From contig NC_067474.1 in NCBI RefSeq assembly GCF_947179515.1, positions 99,323,253-99,387,252 of the forward strand: DNA of 64,000 nt, given 5' to 3'. This document shows, one piece after another, positions 56,457-64,000 of the stretch (positions within the stretch are counted from its first letter, which is position 1; the number at the start of each line of letters is the position of its first letter). Under the pieces are notes generated by a model. It was not told the DNA's origin. It worked only from the letters and a program-made list of their open reading frames with translations, and did not search any database. A program made the translations under genes and the position numbers. The stretch comes from Apodemus sylvaticus (Eukaryota > Chordata > Mammalia > Rodentia > Muridae).

Positions 56457-58794
56457 AGAGACAAAGTAGTGCCTTAGATAATATGTGTTCCCTCCTTTAG
56501 GATTTATCTTTCCTCCTATTTGGAATCCCTTGCTCCCTTTCTATAATTTTTTCCTCTGCAGTGTGTAGTCACTGATGTGTTGCCTGTTAAGTCTACTTCC
56601 TGAGATTCATCCTCCATAACTTAGTAGTTAGTCAGCAGCTGACGGTAAGTTCAACTCACGTACCTTAAATCAGTGAGGTGCATCACCAGGGAGAGCTAGA
56701 GAGTACAGAGATCAAGTGCTTTACAAATCCAAACTGGTTTTTTTTTCTTTTTTTCTTTTCCTCTTTTTTCATGCCTCTAACACACAGATATGAGCCTCAC
56801 ATCCAGTCAGAGCACTTGAGTGACTAGAAAGGCCCTTCTTCTGATGGCTTTTGAGACAGCACACAGCCTGGCCTACAAAAACAACCCTTCAGATAGCCAG
56901 GCTACAGCTGAGCTTATCAAGTCCCTCTGAGTGCATCTCCCTCCGAAAGTTCTCATACATCGCCTTTGCCACCACTGTTCCCATAAACCGAGGACTGGTC
57001 ACACGAGTTGTTATCTCGGAATGGTTTTTCCCATTACGTAACTCCTTTTTTGTCAAAACTCTCATTACATCAACGCAGGCCCTTCTAACAGTGCTGCTGC
57101 TTTTTCTTCCCCTCCCCATCTCCTCCCCTGCTCCAGCAGAGCTACTGCACACATGGAACTGGGGAAGAGGGTAGTGAGCTGACAGGAGCCACTCCAGAAT
57201 AAACCCCATCCACGCCCACTGTTCAGAAGTCAATCACATCTCTTGAATAAGTGCTGGCACTCAATATGTCCTGTGCCTTTGGTTGGTTTCCAGAGTCTCA
57301 AAACAGTTAATTTTACCACTTTGTCAAGTTTTATCATTGCTTTTGGGGAGAAGAGGTTTCCTAAACTTCTACCATTCCAGAAAACCGATATTCCTACCCC
57401 CCAGGCATACTCCTAAGTTTATTTTAGGCCAGTAATACTACCAACTAGCTATTCAAAATTGGCTTCATTTTAATTGAAAATCTAATCTCTCTCCAAGAGC
57501 CATTAATGACTCTATCAGCATCTTGAAAGCATTAGGGGCCTTAGCAGGAACCATCTCGCTGAATACAAACCACATGTTCAACCCACCACACGTCAGGCCG
57601 CCCTGAAATGCGGCATCTACCTGTAGATACCATCACACTGCCTCGAGATACTTAAGGGTGAGGAGAACGGAACTTCTCTGGACCTCTCCTCTGATGGATG
57701 AAGTGTTAAGAAAACAGGTTCCTAAGCTCAAACTTGCCTCATGGGACTCCTGATCACCAACAACATAGTTGAAACCACATTATTATTCAGCCTTCTGACT
57801 TCCTCCACCTAGCAACTATTGGAAAAAAAAGAAAAAAAAAAACTCTACAAGGCCCCGAAAAAACTCAGAATTCCATATGACAAACTATTCACACACCAGT
57901 AAAGCCCTTCAAGGCCAGAGTGTCATGTGGGTAATTGGCAAGAACCTCTTTAAAAGGGATTCTACTCAATAATAATGTCCAAAAAAAACTTCACGAAGCC
58001 TGAAGCTGAGCATCAAATAATTACACTCCCCATCTTTTCAATTGCCCAGTGTTTTGAAAATGTCACAAATTACAACCAAATGCTGCTAAGCATATGTTAT
58101 TGGTGGGTTCTTTACTTTCTTTTCTTTCTCTTTCTCTTTCTTTCTTCACTTTCATTCTTTTTTCTTCTTTTCACCACAATAAGTATACTAGTCATGAGTA
58201 GAAAAGTTTTAAATATCTTTTTCTCACAGAACTAAAATAAACAAAATATATAAGCAAACTATAACTGGCATGCATTGAAATGCACATATTAGGTCTTCGG
58301 TTTCTGTCCTTGACAGCCCACTTTGGGAAGGCAGACAGTAATATATGAACAGAAATTGTAATGATTACTGGGGAAAGACTGACTAAAGCAGCAAATTTTT
58401 ACAAAAGTCATTCAAGGGACAATAAACCAAGAACTGACGCTAGGGTACGGTGCCTCTTACATGCAGAAAGTGGCTCAAGACTGACCCAAGGGCAGAGTAA
58501 ATATCATGCGCCTTCCCCAAACCTCACTCCTGCTCCTGACTGGGACCTGTGGAGTAACTGGCAGGATGGTGAGCTGAAGGTAGTTATTTGAAGCACGGAC
58601 TGTCATCTGGAGTGCTGTAAGCAGTGGTTCAGAACTATCCCTTCCTTTATTCCTTCCCTGCCTCCCTCTGCTGAGGTCCCTGTGCTCAAATGATGAGGAT
58701 GGGTACAGGGAATTTAAGGCAGAGCTTTGGAAACCATGGTGTTACAGAGGAGATCAAATCAACTACTCACGTTTTTTAAAAACATAAGTGCTTT

Positions 58795-59065
58795 TTATAG
58801 TTTGAATCACACCTTCCAGTCCAAATGCAAATGTTAAAATTTAGTTTCCACTCTAGTGATATAAAGAGAAGGGGCCGTTTCAGGGAGTGATCAGTCTTAA
58901 GGGCCCTGTCTTCATGAACAGAGTAGTCCCTTAAAAGGGCTGGAGGGAACTCTCACAGGCCCTTCCCTGTCACCTGTATGAGACAACACAACGAAATACC
59001 ATCCTGGAATGAGGATAGAACTCTCGCCAGACCACAACTGACAGGCATCCAAAGGTTACGGGGAA
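58795..59065 (+). mobile_element. MLT1-like MaLR LTR fragment (old)
   Basis: TTTATAGTTTGAATCACACC, AAATTTAGTTTCCACTCTAG, AAGGGCTGGAGGGAACTCTC and CGCCAGACCACAACTGACAG follow the order of a mammalian MaLR LTR. The 3' half is missing. Highly diverged. Confidence 0.55.
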
Positions 59066-59667
59066 ATAGGTAAGAAGTAGGCCTGGACCTCTGACTGTAA
59101 GCCAAGATCAGTTTCAGCAGTAGAATGTCTATGGTTTTATAGGGGTAGGCTGAGATGGAACTGGACAGACAGCGGGGACATGTAGGAATGCTGGACGTTG
59201 AAGAGATTGAAGCCTGTTTATTTTTATAATTTTTGTATATTTATTTTAAGGAATGACTAGTTTGTTGGGGGCAGTAGGGAAGAGTTTTCTTTTAATAATG
59301 CCACAGGACTTTCTCCAGCCTTGCTATTGCCTAAGAAAAGTGAGACTCGGTCTTCATCCCCAGACCTGTCGGTGCATAGGATAGGAACAGGAAAACTACA
59401 CTGAGCAGTAAGTTCCTCTGCAAATCCTATAACCTCACTGAGAGCAAAGGTACCCACAAAGCATATAGAGGCGAGGAGAATTTGTAGTTGAGCCTGCCCT
59501 ATCAGAGTGCCTCACTGCCTTCCTCCGCCTGCTCCAGTTTATCTCCGTTGTCCTGCCTTCCCAGGTTCTGAGATACCCCATTTCTATCTCCAGGCACACC
59601 CAGACCCATGATGCACTGATTATACTGACTCCTTTGTAAAGCACCTGTCCACCACCATGAGGAAGCT

Positions 59668-59860
59668 GTGATGATTACTTGTAATTGTCAACTTGGCACA
59701 ACATAGAATCTCCTGGGAAGACCGTCTCAATGAAATGTGGATATCTGTGTTTGAGAGTATATATGTGTATATATGTATATGTTCAGATCAGATTAGCCTG
59801 TGGGCTTGCCTGTGAGGAAATTCTTTTTTAATTGGGTAAATCGGGGTGGTGATAAAATGT
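59668..59860 (+). repeat. Rodent dispersed repeat, family not named
   Basis: ATTACTTGTAATTGTCAACT, CCTGGGAAGACCGTCTCAAT and AGATTAGCCTGTGGGCTTGC occur in a known high-copy murine element. A TA/TG-rich insertion interrupts it near 59,755-59,782. Confidence 0.55.
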
Positions 59861-61314
59861 CAGATTGTGAAGTAATCCAAATTCAGAAAAAGACAAATGC
59901 CACATGTTTTCTCATATCTGTGATTCCTTGCTCTAAATCATCAGAGATGAGTCTATAACCCAGAATAGCCACAAAAATCAGATGAGAAAAAGGGACCATA
60001 GGGATGGGGGAAGAGTTATAGAGGGGAAAGGGGAAAGTAGGAAGATGGAGGGGTGCTTTAATTTAGGGGTGAGGAGAGAGATCATTACAGAAGGGTGCAG
60101 AGGGAGGATAGCAGAATGCTTGAAAATGTCATAGGAAATCATAGTTTATATTTACTTAAAGTTACATGTAGGTGTAGGCCTATTTGTGAATATATGTGTA
60201 TAAAACTATATATACGCGTATATAAACAGATATGTATACATATATGTATATTCTTTTAATGAAGTTGTAATACTTAGAGCTATAATGATACCCCCCTCCA
60301 AAGCCGTAGACTGTCTGGTAGAAACATCAGCACTAGGCATGAGAAACCTCCTTTTGAGCTGGTTAAGGGAGTCTAAGAGATTCCTAAAACAATACAGGCT
60401 ATTTCTGTTTCCCTTAGTTGCCTCCCAGAGTTGATTTTAGGTCCAAATTTCTGAAGACATACACACTTTGAAGTCAGAGGACCGGAGCTGGATCAGACCC
60501 TTACAGCCTCCACACTGAGCACTAGACTTCACAGAATAGGAAGGTCCTACACAGGCTGCCAATGGAGGGAAGCAACAAATATCTCTACCCAGCCGTGATG
60601 CCTGTGAACCACAACCAATGACCAGCATGGCTGGCTATCCCTAAATGCACAGTAGTGGCACTTACATCTTGGGAGTAATCAGCAGCTGTCTAGTTGGACT
60701 TAAGGTCCACTCCCAGGAGAGATGTCATGCCTGGTAATAGAAATATAGCCAACTGTCCTGACTAGTGAAATCATGTATATTAAGAGGAGAACCTACTATA
60801 GTCACTTTACAAAGCCAGTACAATTACTATAAAATTACTTTTCTTTATACCTACAGATAAACATACCCTCCAGACCTCATCTTCTCTTTGCAGCAGATAG
60901 AGACCATTATGGAAAACCAGAACTGCCCAAAAGACAGAAAGCAAGTGATCATGGGGTGACCAACCCCATCTACAACATGATTCCTGCTCCTGAGGATCAG
61001 AGAATATCATAGAAGAGAGGGGAGAAGGTAAGAGCCAGAGGACCAGCTGACTCTTACAGAGGAGCAGACTTGTAAGAATTGTCTCTCCTAGAAATGACAA
61101 GAAAACATCACCAAGGACACTTCAACAACATGGCTGCCTGAACAATGAAATGACAACCGGTGGACATGCTAATGTAGAAGAGGGAAAGTTCACTGAGCCC
61201 CAACCCTCAGTACAGAACTACATGCAACTAATGGAAGCTGAGTGAGGGACAATCATTTTCCCTAGGGAGGTGCCCTGAGTTGGTTGTTCCATACCAAGTA
61301 GTCAGCACAGAAAA

Positions 61315-61520
61315 ATCATTCATATATGTATAGATGAATACATATAGATATTATATGTATATATAGCCAGACTCATCGAGTTGTATTTGTGTATGTACGT
61401 AATTTAATATATAATAGATGGTATATAATAAATATATAATTACTATATAATATATGATATATAAGATATAATATGATATGTGATGTGTGATATATGATAT
61501 GTGATATATGATATATAATA
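61315..61520 (+). repeat. AT-rich (TATATGATA)-type imperfect repeat
   Basis: Imperfect units such as GATATATGATATG and TATATAATA run for about 200 bases. This is a simple or minisatellite-like tract. Confidence 0.85.
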
Positions 61521-61589
61521 TAGTTAAAGGAAAAGAGACTATTAATTTGAGAGGGAGTAAGGGATGATGTAGAAGAAATTAGAGGGAAA

Positions 61590-61726
61590 CACTCTGGGAG
61601 GCAGAGGCAGGTGGATTTCTAAGTTCAAGGCCAGCCTGGTCTACACAGCCAGGGCTATACAGAGAAACCCTGTCTCAAAAAAAACAAATCCAAAAACAAA
61701 AAAAAAACAAAAAACAAAAAAAACCA
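61590..61726 (+). repeat. B1 SINE, plus strand, 5'-incomplete
   Basis: CACTCTGGGAGGCAGAGGCA, GGCCAGCCTGGTCTACACAG and CCCTGTCTCAAAAAAAACAA. It lacks the first roughly 30 bases and has an internal deletion after TCTACACAG. Confidence 0.92.
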
Positions 61727-62505
61727 ATGCAGCCCTGCCCCACAAACCCCCGGAGTATCCCACGTGAACTGTCTAGCTTGTCTGCTTGGGACAATAGTGT
61801 ACATCACAAGCATGAACTGGTGATAAACTTTGTGGCTGTGGGTACTCTGCCTCCCCCATCCCCAGGACTGCATAGCTTGTCTCTCTCCTAAAAGATCAAA
61901 GGCTGGTCATTATGCTCCAACGTCATGCCTAGTATGTAACAGATACCAAATAAAATGTGCATATTTCAAAAATGTCAGGGGAAAAGAAAGGGAACTTTGG
62001 AAGTGCCTCTTTGGAAGAGGCAGAGGACCCAGTAGGAGGGGGAAGGCATGAACAAGGGAGGGTACAGAGGAAAGGTGTGAACACAGTCAGAGTATGGCAT
62101 ATATGTATAGAAGGTGTCTCCACAAAACCCATTTCTGTATGCAATTAATATATGCTAACTAAAAGAAAAAGCAAGAATGAAAACGATTTTGAGTGTTTTC
62201 ACCCTAAAGAGGTGTTTGGGAATACAGATACTCTAGCCTGATTAGAAACTGTAGCAATCAGGATTATTCTTTAGGCTGTGCCTTGCCCTGGGTGGCATTT
62301 TACAAAACAGAACTTGAGTCCATTTTGAGTGCCGAGGAAGACAAGAGGATGACTCTGCACTCTCTTGTTCTTGTAGACACCAATTGTCCAGCAGTAGCCA
62401 AGATACACAAATGACAACCTCTCCTTCAAAGTACAAAGATGCCACCTATATGCTTACCAAAGCAACCTGGAACATGAGAGCACAGGAATGTACTCAAACC
62501 ACGTC

Positions 62506-62632
62506 AGGGGACTGGAGAGATGGCCCCATGGTAAACAGCATTGGCTGCTCATCCGGAGCACCTACTTCTGTGCCCATCACCCACATGGTGAGCATTCATG
62601 CATGCAGGCAAATCATTCATTAAGAGTAAATA
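62506..62632 (+). repeat. B2-type SINE, plus strand
   Basis: GGGGACTGGAGAGATGGCCC, CAGCATTGGCTGCTCATCCG, CACCCACATGGTGAGCATTC and an A-rich end. Confidence 0.75.
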
Positions 62633-62659
62633 ATATTTAAAAAAAAAATCAGAAAAACT

Positions 62660-62800
62660 GGCCGTGGTGGCACACACCTTTAATCCCAGTACTTGGAAAG
62701 GCAGAAGCAGATGGATTTCTGAGTTCAAGGCCAGCCTGGTCTACAGAGTAAGTTCCAGGACAGCCAGGGCTACACAGAGAAACCCTGTCTCAAAAAAAAA
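62660..62800 (+). repeat. B1 SINE, plus strand, near consensus
   Basis: GGCCGTGGTGGCACACACCT, GAGTTCAAGGCCAGCCTGGT, CAGCCAGGGCTACACAGAGA and a poly(A) tail. Confidence 0.96.
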
Positions 62801-63037
62801 TTTAAGAAAAACAGGCCCAAGAACTTATCAAATATATAAAGATGAACGGTGTAATACTCCTACCTGAACACCAAAAGGAGTAGGATCCTAACATTCCAAT
62901 GATAATGGCCCCCCACACCTTTCTCTGATTTCCCAGGATGTCCCTCAAGAGTTCCAACAGAGAACTCACACTTGTCTCCTAGACTTCAAGCTCAGCATGG
63001 TACCCATTGCTTGATGAGGTCAAACTAAATCTCCCAG

Positions 63038-63083
63038 TCCATCCATCCATCCATCCATCCACCCATCCATCCACCCATCCATC
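63038..63083 (+). repeat. (CATC)n microsatellite
   Basis: About 11 CATC units with two CACC variants. Confidence 0.95.
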
Positions 63084-63577
63084 CTGTCTTCCATCAGGAC
63101 CCAATTTCACACCTAGCCTCTACTGCCTTGCATCTCTACAGTTCCCACATCACTGCAGTTCAGGTCTGCAGACCTTGCAGCAGCAATCCAGTAGGGCTGG
63201 TAATACTGTATCCGACCACCTTTAGAGAGTCTCTGTGTCTACAACAGCTCTCAGCCTCTGGTAAGGCCTCTTTGAACTCTATGGCATCCATAGCTCTTTT
63301 GCAGCCCCTCTGAAACATACATAGAGAGAGATATAATTGAAAGGTGATATGTAATGAATGACCTGAGAGTTAATAGTCATAGCTGGATTAGAATAAAAGA
63401 CATAGTGTTTTCTCTGGCCAGATTTAAAGGAAAGTCAAGACAAATTGGCCATGTGCAACCAATCAATCCAAAGTGGCTTATGATTTGGTTTTCAATAAAT
63501 GTTAGCACTGTGAAGAGATGCAAAGATGTCTGTGTTTCTGGCATAGCACACTTAGTACAAAACCTTACAGCCAAAAC

Positions 63578-63597
63578 AATAATAATAATAATAATAA
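63578..63597 (+). repeat. (AAT)n microsatellite
   Basis: About seven perfect AAT units. Confidence 0.92.
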
Positions 63598-63604
63598 ATC
63601 TTTA

Positions 63605-63775
63605 AAGTGGGAGCTAGAGAGATGTTCTTCCAGAGGACACAGTTCAGATCCCAGCATCCGTAAAATATAAGCACCTATAACACCGATTTCGAGAGATACA
63701 AAGCCCTTCTGGCTTCCAAGGGCATGCCTATGCACACCTTATACTCAACACAAATACACACATATACACAAATTA
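63605..63775 (+). repeat. B2/B4-type SINE, plus strand, diverged
   Basis: AAAGTGGGAGCTAGAGAGAT, CAGTTCAGATCCCAGCATCC and a CACAAATACACACATATACA tail. A deletion removes part of the tRNA-like head. Confidence 0.65.
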
Positions 63776-64000
63776 AAAGTAAAATAAATACACAATTAAA
63801 AGTAAAAACATTTTTTGAAAACTTTATACAATGCACTATTATTAAAATGCCAACTCATGCCCTATAAATGGGCATTAATTATTGTGTGTCCATTTAAAAT
63901 ACAGATATTTTCAAAAGAAAAAAATCAGTCTAACATAAAAATTTTAAACTAGCAAAACTAATTTATGGTATTAAATTGCTATGATATGGTATAATGGGGC

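Larger units (their letters stand above)
55516..58794. other. Saxo1 intron stretch
   Basis: 55,516-56,090 is T-rich, AT-rich and possibly old LINE. 56,093-56,385 is a common murine interspersed repeat. 56,396-56,456 is CT-rich. 56,460-58,794 is mostly unique-looking, with T-rich runs near 56,738-56,770 and 58,118-58,170. No exon recognised. Confidence 0.55.
59066..61589. other. Saxo1 intron stretch with AT-rich repeats
   Basis: 59,668-59,860 resembles a common rodent dispersed repeat (TTACTTGTAATTGTCAACTT, GCCTGTGGGCTTGCCTGTGA). 60,180-60,255 is TATA/CATA-rich, and 61,315-61,520 is a TATATGATA-type AT-rich repeat. The remainder shows no gene. Confidence 0.55.
61727..64000. other. Saxo1 intron stretch, SINE-rich, to window end
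   Basis: Contains SINEs at 62,506-62,632, 62,660-62,800 and 63,605-63,775, (CATC)n at 63,038-63,083 and (AAT)n at 63,578-63,597. I recognise no exon of Saxo1 or another gene on either strand. Confidence 0.55.

Noticed and set aside
34351..64000. Upstream Saxo1 exons on the minus strand
   Set aside because: I looked for the Cys-rich N-terminal and further Mn-type segments among minus-strand frames and found none I could support. They probably lie beyond the window.

Overview
The window is mammalian nuclear DNA from a murid rodent (mouse/rat group). It has widely spaced exons with GT-AG introns, many murine SINEs (B1, B2/B3-type), rodent L1s, CA/GT microsatellites, and two genes whose human orthologues are neighbours on 9p22 (ADAMTSL1 and SAXO1). 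The L1 and HAL1-type copies look more rat-like than mouse-like to me. However, I saw no clear ID element, which is mildly against rat, so I leave the species open.

Layout. (1) Positions 1 to about 19,420, plus strand: the 3' end of Adamtsl1. Six consecutive exons encode an Ig domain, four thrombospondin type-1 repeats and the C-terminal PLAC domain, followed by a long 3' UTR. All five splice junctions keep the reading frame, and the largest intron (6876-14312) carries two L1 fragments in opposite orientation. (2) About 19,420-32,970: intergenic, with no gene recognised. It holds an MLT1-like LTR, a GGAA microsatellite, a 5'-truncated ORF1-only LINE (25,311-26,898, minus) and scattered SINEs. 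(3) 33,347-34,350, minus strand: the large terminal coding exon of Saxo1, convergent with Adamtsl1. (4) 34,351-64,000: probably Saxo1 intron, since the upstream exons must lie further along the minus strand. I recognise no further exon there. It is dominated by retrotransposons: a twin-primed L1 (35,709-37,433), an ORF1-only LINE (about 38,672-41,140, plus), old L1 debris (43,550-46,920) and a near full-length but dead L1 (about 49,842-55,515) carrying a B1 fragment.

The two protein genes are functionally unrelated: Adamtsl1 encodes a secreted matrix glycoprotein and Saxo1 a microtubule-associated axonemal or centriolar protein. They share a 3'-to-3' arrangement. The most unusual content is the pair of ORF1-only LINE copies. 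Both leave the L1 sequence at the same point shortly after the start of ORF2. Both then carry an AT-rich 3' region of five roughly 160-bp monomers plus a partial one, and both end in the same terminal sequence and an A tract. One copy is flanked by a perfect 13-bp target-site duplication. Together they define a mobile HAL1-type (half-L1) family with a tandem-repeat 3' UTR.
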